A stretch of DNA of 64,000 nt from Mangrovimonas sp. YM274 (GCF_030908385.1 NZ_CP133091.1:1446501-1510500); one strand, 5' to 3'; numbered from the stretch's first letter, positions 46,237-56,055 are shown. Notes: a model not told the origin generated them from the letters alone. Made by a program: numbers and translations.

Positions 46237-47091
46237 TTGAATAAAAACAGCCTAATCATATTATTACTGTTGCTTACGGTTTTCTCATGCGATTTGTTTA
46301 AAAAGACAGACGATAGAGTGCCTATTGCTCGAGTAAATGAATCTTATTTATATCAGGAAGATATTGAAGGTTTGGTGGCAGAGGGAACCCCAAAAGAAGA
46401 TAGTACGCTTTTAGTAAATGGATTTATCAACCGGTGGGCAACGCAACTTTTATTGGTGGATGGAGCACAAACCAACCTACCAGAGAAGATGCAGCAGGAT
46501 TTCAATAAACTAGTATCGCAATATAAAAAAGACCTTTTTACCAAGGCTTATTTGGATGCTTTAGTTAAAAAGAATATTGATACCACGGTTAGCAAGGAAG
46601 AGGCTCAAAAGGTGTATGATCTCAACAAAGAGACTTTTAAGCTTAATGAAGAGTTGCTTAAGCTGAGATATATTAAAATTGCTCAAAACGCCATAAACAG
46701 GGAGGACATAGAGAAGCGTTTTAAGCGCTATGACGAAGAGGATAAAACCTATTTAGATTCAATTTCAATTCAATTTAAATCCTATACTTTGAACGATTCC
46801 GTTTGGGTAAAAGTTTCCCAAGTAATCGACAAGGTTCCCGTGTTACATGCTGAGAATAAAAAAGAACTGTTAAAAAAATCTAATTTTTTACAGCTCAAAG
46901 ATTCATTAGACCTATATTTGATGCAAATAAATGATGTCCTTTTGCAAAATGATTATGCGCCCTTGGAATACGTCAAGCCAACCATTAATCAAATAGTAAT
47001 GAACAAAAGGAAATTGGAACTCATTAAACAGCTGGAAAAAGATATTACCAAAGATGCTATTAAAAACAAACAATTTGAAATCTTCAATTAA
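46237..47091 (+). CDS. SurA-N-like lipoprotein without a parvulin domain
   Basis: 284 residues starting at TTG immediately after the previous stop. LLLLTVFSCDLFKK gives lipobox FSC. It has the chaperone-type N-terminal pattern (RVPIARVNESYLYQEDIEGL, INRWATQLLLVDGA) and helical remainder, but I can find no parvulin block (no HIL...GYHI motifs). Likely a holdase partner of the two isomerases either side of it. Overlaps the next gene. Confidence 0.85.
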   Translation: MNKNSLIILLLLLTVFSCDLFKKTDDRVPIARVNESYLYQEDIEGLVAEGTPKEDSTLLVNGFINRWATQLLLVDGAQTNLPEKMQQDFNKLVSQYKKDLFTKAYLDALVKKNIDTTVSKEEAQKVYDLNKETFKLNEELLKLRYIKIAQNAINREDIEKRFKRYDEEDKTYLDSISIQFKSYTLNDSVWVKVSQVIDKVPVLHAENKKELLKKSNFLQLKDSLDLYLMQINDVLLQNDYAPLEYVKPTINQIVMNKRKLELIKQLEKDITKDAIKNKQFEIFN

Positions 47092-48502
47092 TTTAAAATT
47101 TATGATGGCCACTTTAGCGCTTATGTCGTTTGGAGTGGTTCCTGCCCAGGAAATTATAGAAGAGCCTGAAGTAGAAAAGGAGGCGCAGATCATCGATCCT
47201 AATGCCCGTAAAAAGGTTGATGGGGTTGTAGCTGTGGTTGGAGATTTTGTGGTTTTAGACTCAGATATCGATAAGGAATTTATTCAGTTGCAGGCCAGGG
47301 GAGTCTCTACCGCAGAAATTACAAGATGCCAGTTGTTTGGAAAACTGTTGGAGGACAAATTATATACCCACCACGCGATTCAGGATAGTATTACGGTGAA
47401 TGAATTGGAAATTCGTTCCAATATCGATCAACAGATTAATGCCTTCTTGGAGCAGACTAATGGCTCTATGGATGAGCTGTTGAAATTTTATAATAAAGAT
47501 AGTGAGGAAAGCCTAAGAGAGGAGATGTTCATCATCAACAAAAATGGAAAGTTGGCATTTGAGATGCAAAACAAGATTGTTGAGGATATTGAAGTGACTC
47601 CGGAAGAGGTTAGAGAATATTTTAACAATATACCTAAGGACGAACGTCCTATGTTTGGAACAGAGCTGAAAGTAGCTCAAATTGTAGTTATTCCGGAAGT
47701 GTCCCAAGAAGAAAAGCAAAAGGTAATTGATAGGCTAAAGGAATTTAAGGCCGATGTTATTGAAAATGGCGCTAGTTTTACTACCAAAGCAGTATTTTAT
47801 TCAGATGATGTTGCATCAAGGAAGAATGGTGGTAAATACGAATTGAACAAGAAGCACCCGCAAATGGTAAAGGAGTTTAGGGAGGTAGCTTTTTCATTAC
47901 AAGAAGGCGAGATTTCGGAGCCCTTTGAAACCGATTTCGGATATCATATCATTTATCTAGAAAAGATTAAAGGCCAAATTTATGAGGTAAGACATATTTT
48001 ATTGCGTCCTGAAATCACTCAAGAAGCTGTTAAGGAGGCTAAAGATAAAATTGAGCTGATTAGAAAACGCATTGTAGATGGTGATGTGTCGTTTGCTGAT
48101 GCCGCAAAGGAGTTTAGTGATGAGAAGGAAACCAAACAAGATGGCGGGCAATTGATTAATCCTAGAACTCAAGATCATAATTTCGAGTTGACTAAAATGG
48201 ATCCAGAATTATACTCTCAAATCCAGCATTTAAAGGATGGAGAGGTGAGTTTAGTATTGCAAGATGAAGACCGAGTAAACCGTATTAAATTTAAAATTTT
48301 GACGGTAACAGATAGAATAGATGAGCATGAAGCAGATTTTGCCAGAGATTATTTGAAGATTAAAAGCCTAGCAGAACAAGAAAAGCAATTAAAAGCCATT
48401 GATAAGTGGACCGAAGAGAAAATCCAGGAAACCTATATCAAAATTAATGGTGAATATAGAGATTGCGAGTTTAACAGTAATTGGTTAAAAAAAGAAAAAT
48501 AA
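47075..48502 (+). CDS. surA: SurA-like periplasmic peptidyl-prolyl isomerase
   Basis: 475 residues if the TTG at 47075 is used, which gives a basic N-region ahead of MMATLALMSFGVVPAQ; an ATG at 47054 in the same frame adds seven residues. SurA layout: N-domain (VDGVVAVVGDFVVLDSDIDKEF, then GKLLEDKLYTHHAI), then two parvulin domains (ELKVAQIVVIPEV to EPFETDFGYHIIYLEK; YEVRHILLRPEI to a second, more divergent one) and a C-terminal helix. It escorts outer-membrane proteins across the periplasm. Overlaps the lipoprotein gene by 17 bases. Confidence 0.92.
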   Translation: MKSSINLKFMMATLALMSFGVVPAQEIIEEPEVEKEAQIIDPNARKKVDGVVAVVGDFVVLDSDIDKEFIQLQARGVSTAEITRCQLFGKLLEDKLYTHHAIQDSITVNELEIRSNIDQQINAFLEQTNGSMDELLKFYNKDSEESLREEMFIINKNGKLAFEMQNKIVEDIEVTPEEVREYFNNIPKDERPMFGTELKVAQIVVIPEVSQEEKQKVIDRLKEFKADVIENGASFTTKAVFYSDDVASRKNGGKYELNKKHPQMVKEFREVAFSLQEGEISEPFETDFGYHIIYLEKIKGQIYEVRHILLRPEITQEAVKEAKDKIELIRKRIVDGDVSFADAAKEFSDEKETKQDGGQLINPRTQDHNFELTKMDPELYSQIQHLKDGEVSLVLQDEDRVNRIKFKILTVTDRIDEHEADFARDYLKIKSLAEQEKQLKAIDKWTEEKIQETYIKINGEYRDCEFNSNWLKKEK

Positions 48503-48503
48503 T

Positions 48504-49457
48504 ATGTCTGACGTAACAGCTGTAGAACAGTTTGTAAAAAAACACAAAGCCCTAAAAAGTGAAGTTGCTAAAGTAATTGTTGGTCAAGATGAAGTGGTAA
48601 ATCAAATTTTGATTTCCATTTTTTCGGGTGGTCATTCCCTCCTAGTGGGAGTGCCAGGATTGGCAAAAACCTTAATGGTAAATACCATTGCACAAGCTCT
48701 TGGGTTAGATTTCAAACGTATACAGTTTACACCAGATTTGATGCCAAGTGATATTTTAGGAAGTGAAATTTTGGATGAAAATCGTCATTTCAAGTTTATC
48801 AAAGGACCTATTTTTGCCAATATTATCTTAGCGGACGAAATTAACAGGACGCCTCCAAAAACGCAGGCAGCCTTATTGGAAGCTATGCAAGAGCGGGCGG
48901 TGACGGTTGCTGGCCACCATTACAAATTAAGTTTGCCTTATTTCGTGCTTGCCACGCAAAATCCAATCGAACAGGAAGGAACTTATCCTTTGCCAGAAGC
49001 CCAATTGGATCGTTTTATGTTTGCCATTAACTTAAAATATCCTTCATTTAAAGAAGAGGTAGAGGTTGTGAAGTCAACAACTTCGGATACTAAATCAGAG
49101 GTGAATGCTTTGTTCACAGCAGAGGAAATTATCAAATTCCAAAGTGTTATCAGACGTATTCCTGTAGCGGACAATGTTATTGAATATGCCGTTGGAATGG
49201 TTGCAAAAACAAGACCAAATGAACCGTCAGCATCAGACTTAGTAAAAGAGTTTGTTGATTGGGGAGCTGGTCCCAGAGCCTCTCAGAACTTGATTTTGGC
49301 AGCAAAATCACACGCCGCTATTCAGGGGAAATTTTCACCAGACATTGAAAATGTACAGGCTGTTGCCAATGGCATCTTAAGACACCGTATTATAAAAAAC
49401 TACAAAGCAGAGGCGGAAGGTGTTACTGACGAGCAAATTATTGAGAGTTTGTTTTAA
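48504..49457 (+). CDS. MoxR family AAA+ ATPase
   Basis: 317 residues. Walker A VGVPGLAKT, Walker B IILADEINRTPPKTQAALLEAMQE, and ATQNPIEQEGTYPLPEAQLDRF are the MoxR signatures. Cytoplasmic hexameric ATPase that, in other systems, assembles metal cofactors or membrane complexes together with a VWA-domain protein. No VWA partner is encoded downstream here, since the next 445 bases hold no convincing gene. It starts two bases after surA, as the last gene of the chaperone operon. Confidence 0.93.
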   Translation: MSDVTAVEQFVKKHKALKSEVAKVIVGQDEVVNQILISIFSGGHSLLVGVPGLAKTLMVNTIAQALGLDFKRIQFTPDLMPSDILGSEILDENRHFKFIKGPIFANIILADEINRTPPKTQAALLEAMQERAVTVAGHHYKLSLPYFVLATQNPIEQEGTYPLPEAQLDRFMFAINLKYPSFKEEVEVVKSTTSDTKSEVNALFTAEEIIKFQSVIRRIPVADNVIEYAVGMVAKTRPNEPSASDLVKEFVDWGAGPRASQNLILAAKSHAAIQGKFSPDIENVQAVANGILRHRIIKNYKAEAEGVTDEQIIESLF

Positions 49458-49779
49458 TTTTGCAGAAGGATACGATAAACTTCCCATAGTCCGTTATTTG
49501 GTTTCCTTTTAATTTAATCTTCAATAATTTTAAAATTAGAGTTTAAAGCTAAGTTGGTGTATGTTACCTATGTTTTATATTCTTAATTTCGAAAAGCCCT
49601 TTATGGACCTAAGAGACCGCCCAATCATTAAGACTTTATTTCAAGAATCTCTCGGCAACCAGCGGTTTTGAAGCAGAGTTAAATCTAGTGTCATATCAAT
49701 TAATTATAGCACTATATGCATTTAATATAATTGAATATTGTATTCACTATTTTATTTTTAAAACTTTGTATTAATTCTT
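49458..49779. other. Gene-poor stretch between moxR and acnB
   Basis: Together with the acnB leader this is 445 bases without a convincing gene. It holds a TAATTTTG box at 49455-49462 touching the moxR stop, and one 36-codon open frame at 49561-49671 on the plus strand (starting MLPMFYILNFEKPF), with no recognisable family; it could be a gene remnant or chance. No clear terminator for moxR is visible in the first 100 bases. Confidence 0.45.
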
Positions 49780-49788
49780 TACTTTTGC
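49780..49788 (+). promoter_or_regulatory. -7 element of acnB
   Basis: TACTTTTGC matches TAnnTTTG plus C. A TTG 11 bases upstream is too close for -33. The bases after it, GAGGCTAAAG, resemble those after the nusB and DUF4856 promoters. A leader of about 110 bases would precede acnB. Confidence 0.55.
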
Positions 49789-49902
49789 GAGGCTAAAGAA
49801 AAAAAATATTTTAAAAACGGCTTTGGTTTAGATAGAGTGTCTGTAGTTTTTGGACGCTATTTTTTTATCACTTATAAGCCATTAAATTATAATATCTTAA
49901 AT

Positions 49903-52683
49903 ATGAATATATACAACGATTACATCAAGGAAATCGAAGAGCGTAAAGCTCAGGGACTTCACCCTAAACCTATTGATGATGCAGCTTTATTAAGCGAAAT
50001 CATTGAGCAAATTAAAGATTTGAACAATGAAAGCCGCAAAGATTCTCTAAATTTCTTTATTTACAATACTTTGCCTGGAACAACCAGTGCCGCAGGAGTA
50101 AAGGCTAAATTTTTAAAAGAAATTATCCTTGGTGAGTCAGTTGTTGAAGAGATTAGCCCTGCTTTTGCTTTTGAGCAGTTGTCACACATGAAGGGAGGCC
50201 CTTCTGTAGAAGTGCTTCTTGATTTGGCTTTAGGAAGCGATGAGGCCATTGCTGCAGAAGCTGCCAAAGTATTAAAAACACAGGTGTTCCTTTATGAAGC
50301 AGATACTGCTCGTTTGGAAGAAGCATTCAAATCAGGTAATGCTATTGCAAGGCAATTGATTGAAAGTTATGCTAAGGCTGAGTTTTTTACAGAACTTCCG
50401 GAAGTAGAAGAAAAAATAGAGATTGTAACATTTATTGCAGGTGTAGGGGATATTTCTACAGATTTATTGTCTCCTGGAGCCGATGCCCATTCTCGTTCAG
50501 ACCGTGAGTTGCATGGACAGTCTATATTTGAGCATAACAAAGAAATGCAAAACGATCTTAAGGCCTTACAAGAACAACACCCGGATAAGCGTGTGATGTT
50601 AGTTGCTGAAAAAGGAACTATGGGAGTAGGGTCTTCAAGAATGTCTGGAGTAAACAATGTGGCTTTATGGACAGGTATACAAGCTAGCCCATATGTACCA
50701 TTTATCAATATTGCTCCTGTTATTGCTGGAACAAACGGAATTTCTCCAATTTTCCTTACTACTGTGGGAGTAACAGGAGGTATTGGAATTGATCTTAAGA
50801 ATTGGGTTAAGAAAAAAGATGCTGAAGGAAATGTTGTATTGGATGGAAATGGAGATCCCGTTTTGGAACAAGCCTATTCAGTAGAAACTGGTACCGTTCT
50901 AACCATTAATACAAAAGAGAAGAAATTATATAATGGAGATCAAGAGTTAATTGATATTTCTGCATCCTTAACGCCACAAAAGATGGAGTTCATTAAGGCA
51001 GGGGGATCTTACGCTGTTGTATTTGGGAAAAAATTACAGACGTTTGCCGCTAAAGTATTAGGAATTGAGATTCCTCAAGTTTATGCACCGTCAAAAGAAA
51101 TTTCTGTGGATGGTCAAGGTCTAACGGCAGTAGAAAAAATATTCAACCAAAATGCAGTAGGAACAACTCCAGGAAAAACATTACATGCAGGTTCTGATGT
51201 TCGTGTTGAAGTAAATATTGTAGGATCTCAAGATACTACGGGGTTAATGACATCTCAAGAGTTGGAAATGATGGCGGCTACGGTAATTTCACCAATAGTG
51301 GATGGTGGGTATCAGTCTGGTTGTCATACAGCTTCCGTTTGGGATGACAAGTCCAAAGCGAATATTCCTAAATTGATGAGATTTATGAATGACTTTGGCC
51401 TAATTACAGGACGCGATCCTAAAGGAGTCTACCATGCAATGACCGATGTAATTCATAAAGTTTTAAATGATATTACAGTAAGTGATTGGGATATCATCAT
51501 TGGTGGAGATTCTCACACACGTATGTCTAAGGGAGTTGCATTTGGTGCCGATTCTGGTACTGTAGCATTAGCCTTGGCTACAGGTGAAGCGACTATGCCA
51601 ATACCGCAATCTGTTAAAGTGACCTTTAAAGGAAACATGAGAAGCTTCATGGATTTCCGAGATGTAGTGCATGCTACGCAACAACAAATGTTGAAGCAGT
51701 TTGGAGGTGAAAACGTATTCCAAGGACGTGTAATTGAAGTGCACATTGGAACATTGACTTCAGACCAAGCCTTTACATTTACAGATTGGACTGCAGAAAT
51801 GAAGGCCAAGGCGTCTATCTGTATTTCTGAAGATGAAACTTTAATCGAATCTTTAGAGATTGCAAGAGATCGTATCCAAATCATGATTGAAAAAGGTATG
51901 GATAATGAAACGCAAGTACTGCAAGGTTTGGTAGATAAAGCAAATGCAAGAATCCAAGAGGTTAAAACTGGAATTAAGCCAGCTTTAAGACCAGATGCCA
52001 ACGCGAAATATTATGCAGAGGTTGTCATTGATTTGGACGAGATTGCAGAACCAATGATTGCCGATCCAGATGTCAACAACGAAGATGTATCTAAACGATA
52101 TACCCACGATACCATCAGACCATTGTCTTATTATGGAGGTACAAAGCAGGTAGATCTAGGGTTTGTAGGGTCTTGTATGGTTCATAAAGGAGATATGAAG
52201 ATATTGGCTCAAATGTTGAAAAACATCGAAGCACAGCAAGGTAAAGTAGAGTTTAAAGCTCCTTTAGTTGTAGCACCTCCAACCTATAATATTGTTGATG
52301 AGTTGAAAGCTGAAGGTGATTGGGAAGTATTACAAAAGTACTCTGGATTTGAGTTTGATGATAATGCACCAAAAGGTTTAGCACGTACTAAGTACGAAAA
52401 CATGCTGTACTTGGAGCGTCCAGGTTGTAACCTGTGTATGGGTAACCAGGAAAAAGCGGAGCCAGGAGATACAGTAATGGCAACATCTACACGTTTATTC
52501 CAAGGAAGAGTTGTAAAAGATTCTGGAGAGAAAAAAGGAGAATCTTTATTGTCTTCCACTCCAGTAGTAGTGTTATCTACTATTTTAGGTAGAACTCCTA
52601 CTATGGAAGAATATGAGGCAGCTGTTGAAGGTATAGTTTTAACTAGATTTTCACCGTCTCAAAAGCAATTGGTATTAGCTTAA
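49903..52683 (+). CDS. acnB: Aconitate hydratase B (2-methylisocitrate dehydratase type)
   Basis: 926 residues from the ATG at 49903; the longer frame from 49837 lies in the leader. The N-terminal HEAT-like helical domain (to about 160) precedes the swivel domain, the order specific to AcnB. Cluster ligands: GCHTASVWDD and the CxxC of ERPGCNLCMGNQEKA. GGDSHTRMSKGVAFGADSGT is a substrate loop. It interconverts citrate and isocitrate in the TCA cycle and can dehydrate methylisocitrate. Directly followed by a terminator and a second aconitase. Confidence 0.95.
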   Translation: MNIYNDYIKEIEERKAQGLHPKPIDDAALLSEIIEQIKDLNNESRKDSLNFFIYNTLPGTTSAAGVKAKFLKEIILGESVVEEISPAFAFEQLSHMKGGPSVEVLLDLALGSDEAIAAEAAKVLKTQVFLYEADTARLEEAFKSGNAIARQLIESYAKAEFFTELPEVEEKIEIVTFIAGVGDISTDLLSPGADAHSRSDRELHGQSIFEHNKEMQNDLKALQEQHPDKRVMLVAEKGTMGVGSSRMSGVNNVALWTGIQASPYVPFINIAPVIAGTNGISPIFLTTVGVTGGIGIDLKNWVKKKDAEGNVVLDGNGDPVLEQAYSVETGTVLTINTKEKKLYNGDQELIDISASLTPQKMEFIKAGGSYAVVFGKKLQTFAAKVLGIEIPQVYAPSKEISVDGQGLTAVEKIFNQNAVGTTPGKTLHAGSDVRVEVNIVGSQDTTGLMTSQELEMMAATVISPIVDGGYQSGCHTASVWDDKSKANIPKLMRFMNDFGLITGRDPKGVYHAMTDVIHKVLNDITVSDWDIIIGGDSHTRMSKGVAFGADSGTVALALATGEATMPIPQSVKVTFKGNMRSFMDFRDVVHATQQQMLKQFGGENVFQGRVIEVHIGTLTSDQAFTFTDWTAEMKAKASICISEDETLIESLEIARDRIQIMIEKGMDNETQVLQGLVDKANARIQEVKTGIKPALRPDANAKYYAEVVIDLDEIAEPMIADPDVNNEDVSKRYTHDTIRPLSYYGGTKQVDLGFVGSCMVHKGDMKILAQMLKNIEAQQGKVEFKAPLVVAPPTYNIVDELKAEGDWEVLQKYSGFEFDDNAPKGLARTKYENMLYLERPGCNLCMGNQEKAEPGDTVMATSTRLFQGRVVKDSGEKKGESLLSSTPVVVLSTILGRTPTMEEYEAAVEGIVLTRFSPSQKQLVLA

Positions 52684-52703
52684 AAGTTGATTTAATATAT
52701 GTG

Positions 52704-52735
52704 AAAGTCCGAGTTTTAACTCGGACTTTTTTTTT
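52704..52735 (+). terminator. Terminator after acnB
   Basis: AAAGTCCGAGTT pairs with AACTCGGACTTT around a two-base centre and is followed by nine T residues. The two aconitase genes are therefore separate transcription units. Confidence 0.9.
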
Positions 52736-52851
52736 CTGTCGTTTTAAATCCTTGAATTGGAAACCTTGACATTTTAAGTTTTTCAAACGAGTACATATTT
52801 TGTATATTGTAAACACCAAAAAAAGGAATAGAAATAAACAATAAAAAACTT

Positions 52852-55122
52852 ATGGCATTTGATATAGACATGATAAAGGAGGTTTATGCTAACATGGCAG
52901 AACGTGTAGATAAAGCGCGTGAAGTTGTAGGTAAACCATTGACACTCTCTGAAAAGATTTTATACTCACATCTTTGGGATGGAACTCCAGAGAAGGCTTT
53001 TGTTAGGGGAAAGGATTATGTGGATTTTGCTCCAGATAGAATTGCATGTCAGGATGCAACCGCACAAATGGCATTGTTGCAATTTATGCAAGCTGGAAAA
53101 CCTAAGGTTGCCGTACCAACTACAGTACACTGTGATCACTTAATTCAAGCAAAACAAGGGGCGAAAGAAGATTTAAGACAAGCCAATGAAACTAGTAAGG
53201 AAGTGTTTGATTTTTTGGCGTCTGTATCCAATAAATATGGAATTGGATTTTGGAAACCGGGAGCAGGGATTATTCACCAAGTAGTTTTGGAGAACTATGC
53301 TTTTCCAGGCGGAATGATGATTGGTACCGATTCTCATACTGTAAATGCAGGAGGCTTGGGAATGGTAGCTATTGGAGTAGGAGGGGCTGATGCCGTAGAT
53401 GTAATGGCCGGTATGGCTTGGGAGCTTAAGTTTCCAAAGTTGATAGGTGTAAAATTAACAGGAAAACTATCTGGTTGGACGGCACCTAAAGATGTAATTC
53501 TTAAAGTTGCTGAAATTTTAACGGTAAAAGGTGGTACTGGAGCCATAGTGGAATATTTTGGCCCGGGAGCAACAGCGATGTCTTGTACCGGTAAAGGTAC
53601 CATTTGTAACATGGGAGCAGAAATTGGAGCAACCACCTCTACATTTGGTTATGATGAATCCATGGAACGTTATTTACGCGCTACGGAAAGAGCTGATGTT
53701 GCCGATGCTGCCAATGAAATCAAAGATTATTTGACAGCAGATGCTGAAGTATACCAAAATCCAGAGCAATATTTTGATCAGGTTATAGAAATTAATCTTT
53801 CAGAATTATCTCCACTTTTAAATGGTCCGTTTACGCCAGACTTGTCTACACCTGCTGGTAAGGAAATGACGGAAAAGGCAAAGGCCAATGAATGGCCATT
53901 GGCTGTTGAGTGGGGCTTGATTGGATCATGTACGAACTCGTCCTATGAAGATTTGTCGAGGGCTTCTTCAATAGCACAGCAAGCTTTGGATAAAAATTTA
54001 AAAACCAAAGCAGAATTTGGGATAAATCCAGGTTCTGAACAGGTGCGTTATACTGCCGAACGTGATGGTATTCTTCAAGTGTTTGAAAAATTAGACGCTA
54101 AAATTTTTACCAATGCCTGTGGTCCCTGTATCGGGCAATGGGCACGATATAGTGACCCTAAAAATGCTCCTAAAAACAGTATTGTGCATTCCTTCAACAG
54201 AAACTTTGCAAAGCGTGCCGATGGTAACCCTAACACGCATGCCTTTGTGGCATCCCCCGAATTAACAGCGGCAATAGCTATTGCGGGACGTTTGGACTTT
54301 AACCCTCTCACCGATAAGTTAATCAACGAAAATGGTGAAGAAGTAATGTTTGATGAGCCTACAGGATGGGAATTACCGCCAAAAGGTTTTGAAGTTAAAG
54401 AAAATGGATATGTAGATCCTGTTGAAGATGGAAGTGGGTTAGAGGTTTCTGTAAGTCCTACTTCGGAGCGTTTACAATTGTTGGAGCCATTTACTCCAAT
54501 TGGAGATACTATAACGGGAGCTAAATTATTAATCAAGGCTTTTGGTAAGTGTACCACAGACCATATCTCTATGGCAGGACCTTGGTTACGTTTTAGAGGT
54601 CATCTAGATAATATTTCCAACAACTGCTTAATTGGTGCTGTGAATGCGTACAACCAACAAACAAACTTTGTGAAGAACCAATTGACAGGTGAGTATGGTG
54701 GCGTACCAGATGTACAACGCGAGTATAAGGCAGCAGGGATTAAAACAGTAGTGGTTGGAGATCATAATTACGGAGAAGGGTCTTCCAGAGAGCATGCAGC
54801 TATGGAGCCGAGGCACTTAGGAGTAGCGGCAGTATTGGTGAAGTCTTTTGCACGTATTCATGAAACAAACCTTAAAAAACAAGGGATGTTAGCTTTAACC
54901 TTTGCAAATGAAAATGATTATGATTTGGTACAAGAGGATGATACTTTCAATTTCTTAGATCTGAATGAATTTGCTCCAGATAAGCCTTTAAGCATTGAGT
55001 TGGTACATAATGATGGATCTAAAGATGTCATTACAGTTAACCATAGTTATAATGAAGCGCAAATTGCATGGTATAATGAGGGATCTGCATTGAACCTTAT
55101 CAAAAAGCAAAATGCCGCATAA
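52852..55122 (+). CDS. acn: Aconitate hydratase, mitochondrial/AcnA type
   Basis: 756 residues, the length of mitochondrial aconitase and shorter than AcnA (about 890). Cluster ligands: the Cys of [17 protein letters not shown] and the CxxC of [43 protein letters not shown] and, in the swivel domain, [22 protein letters not shown] are substrate-binding. It catalyses the same citrate-isocitrate step as acnB next to it; the pair may differ in stability to oxygen or in regulation, as AcnA and AcnB do in enterobacteria. Confidence 0.95.
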   Translation: MAFDIDMIKEVYANMAERVDKAREVVGKPLTLSEKILYSHLWDGTPEKAFVRGKDYVDFAPDRIACQDATAQMALLQFMQAGKPKVAVPTTVHCDHLIQAKQGAKEDLRQANETSKEVFDFLASVSNKYGIGFWKPGAGIIHQVVLENYAFPGGMMIGTDSHTVNAGGLGMVAIGVGGADAVDVMAGMAWELKFPKLIGVKLTGKLSGWTAPKDVILKVAEILTVKGGTGAIVEYFGPGATAMSCTGKGTICNMGAEIGATTSTFGYDESMERYLRATERADVADAANEIKDYLTADAEVYQNPEQYFDQVIEINLSELSPLLNGPFTPDLSTPAGKEMTEKAKANEWPLAVEWGLIGSCTNSSYEDLSRASSIAQQALDKNLKTKAEFGINPGSEQVRYTAERDGILQVFEKLDAKIFTNACGPCIGQWARYSDPKNAPKNSIVHSFNRNFAKRADGNPNTHAFVASPELTAAIAIAGRLDFNPLTDKLINENGEEVMFDEPTGWELPPKGFEVKENGYVDPVEDGSGLEVSVSPTSERLQLLEPFTPIGDTITGAKLLIKAFGKCTTDHISMAGPWLRFRGHLDNISNNCLIGAVNAYNQQTNFVKNQLTGEYGGVPDVQREYKAAGIKTVVVGDHNYGEGSSREHAAMEPRHLGVAAVLVKSFARIHETNLKKQGMLALTFANENDYDLVQEDDTFNFLDLNEFAPDKPLSIELVHNDGSKDVITVNHSYNEAQIAWYNEGSALNLIKKQNAA

Positions 55123-55142
55123 AAATATGATAATGCATTATT

Positions 55143-55179
55143 AAGAAAAGGCTCCTAGTATTATGGGAGCCTTTTTCTT
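55143..55179 (+). terminator. Terminator after the second aconitase
   Basis: AAAAGGCTCC (55146-55155) pairs with GGAGCCTTTT (55166-55175) over a 10-base loop and is followed by further T residues. Confidence 0.85.
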
Positions 55180-55210
55180 GATGATATAAAAACTTTTGTA
55201 GTTATTTTTG
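55178..55210 (+). promoter_or_regulatory. Promoter of the TlpA-like gene
   Basis: TTG (55178-55180) and TATTTTTG (55203-55210) are 22 bases apart, within the consensus range. The -7 box ends three bases before the ATG at 55214, so the message would be leaderless or nearly so. Confidence 0.5.
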
Positions 55211-55213
55211 AAT

Positions 55214-55780
55214 ATGAAGCTGAATAAATCCCAAAAACAAAATATTGTTTTTTTAGTGATACTTGTACTGCTTTTAGTACCACAAACTAGGTTTCCAATT
55301 CAATTGCTTATAAATAAAGGCCTGGCTTTATTTGGTCCTTCGATTGAGGATGTTGAAGATAGGGAGGTCCTGAGTAGCTACAATTGGAAGTTAATGGATA
55401 GTAATGACAAAATCGTAAATTTTGAGGACTATCAAGGTAAGGTGGTGTTAATCAATTTTTGGGCCACTTGGTGTCCTCCTTGTATTGCTGAAATGGACAG
55501 TCTGGAGGAACTTTATGAAATTTATAAAGATGAAGTTGTGTTTGTATTTGTTAGTAATGAAGAACAGCCTGTAGTAGAACAATTTTTAATTAAAAAGAAT
55601 TACGGTTTTAGGGCATATAGGCCGCTTCAAGCGCCTCCAAAAGAGTTAGAGGTATCTACTATACCGAGAACATTTTTAATAGATAAGAACGGCGCTATTG
55701 CTATAGATAAAACAGGTGCGGCCAATTGGAGTAGTGATGCGGTAAAAGAACAAATAGAAAAATTGTTGAATATTAAGTAA
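55214..55780 (+). CDS. TlpA-like membrane-anchored thioredoxin
   Basis: 188 residues from the ATG at 55214. The hydrophobic N-terminus KQNIVFLVILVLLLVPQTRF is an uncleaved anchor; the rest is a periplasmic thioredoxin domain with LINFWATWCPPCIAEM (CxxC) and a cis-Pro loop STIPRTFLIDKNG. TlpA/ResA-type proteins keep cysteines of apocytochromes or other envelope proteins reduced. Own promoter; shares a terminator with the convergent tRNA genes. Confidence 0.9.
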   Translation: MKLNKSQKQNIVFLVILVLLLVPQTRFPIQLLINKGLALFGPSIEDVEDREVLSSYNWKLMDSNDKIVNFEDYQGKVVLINFWATWCPPCIAEMDSLEELYEIYKDEVVFVFVSNEEQPVVEQFLIKKNYGFRAYRPLQAPPKELEVSTIPRTFLIDKNGAIAIDKTGAANWSSDAVKEQIEKLLNIK

Positions 55781-55794
55781 GGATGGTATAAAAC

Positions 55795-55827
55795 AAAAAA
55801 AGTTAAGCCTTTTCGCTTAACTTTTTT
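55795..55827. terminator. Bidirectional terminator between the TlpA-like gene and tRNA-Lys
   Basis: AAAAAAAGTTAAGC pairs with GCTTAACTTTTTT over a six-base loop (CTTTTC). It serves the plus-strand thioredoxin gene and the minus-strand tRNA cluster. A near copy is at 56056-56087. Confidence 0.88.
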
Positions 55828-55832
55828 CTTTG

Positions 55833-55905
55833 TGACCCGGCTGGGGCTCGAACCCAGGACCCTAACATTAAAAGTGTTATGCTCTACCAGCTGAGCTACC
55901 GAGTC
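55833..55905 (-). tRNA. tRNA-Lys (anticodon TTT)
   Basis: 73 bases fold as a tRNA: acceptor arm GACTCGG/CCGGGTC (one T-G pair), D-arm AGCTCAGCTGGTAGAGC, anticodon stem TAACA/TGTTA with loop CTTTTAA giving TTT, T-arm CTGGG-TTCGAGC-CCCAG, discriminator A. CCA is not encoded. It differs from the copy at 56093-56165 by one base in the D-arm. Confidence 0.95.
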
Positions 55906-55955
55906 ATTATGTTTTTGAGGTTTAAAACGTCCCTTCTCAGAGGCGTTGCATTCTG

Positions 55956-56039
55956 TGCGCACGAGAAGATTCGAACTTCCACATCCTAATGGATACTAGC
56001 CCCTCAAGCTAGCGCGTCTACCGGTTCCGCCACGTGCGC
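55956..56039 (-). tRNA. tRNA-Leu (anticodon GAG)
   Basis: 84 bases with a long variable arm, as in class II tRNAs. Acceptor arm GCGCACG/CGTGCGC, anticodon stem CTAGC/GCTAG with loop TTGAGGG giving anticodon GAG, T-loop TTCGAAT, discriminator A. It sits between two copies of tRNA-Lys. Confidence 0.94.
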
Positions 56040-56055
56040 ATACGGTCAACTTAAT

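Noticed and set aside
49653-49660. CGGCAACC, reminiscent of the SAM-I riboswitch core
   Set aside because: The other conserved SAM-I helices are not present, and the downstream gene is an aconitase.
51513-52001. 162-codon minus-strand frame inside acnB
   Set aside because: Antisense shadow of a conserved enzyme; composition (many Ser, Ile, Pro) follows from the other strand.
54075-54557. 160-codon minus-strand frame inside the second aconitase
   Set aside because: Antisense shadow; the plus-strand protein is conserved through this stretch.
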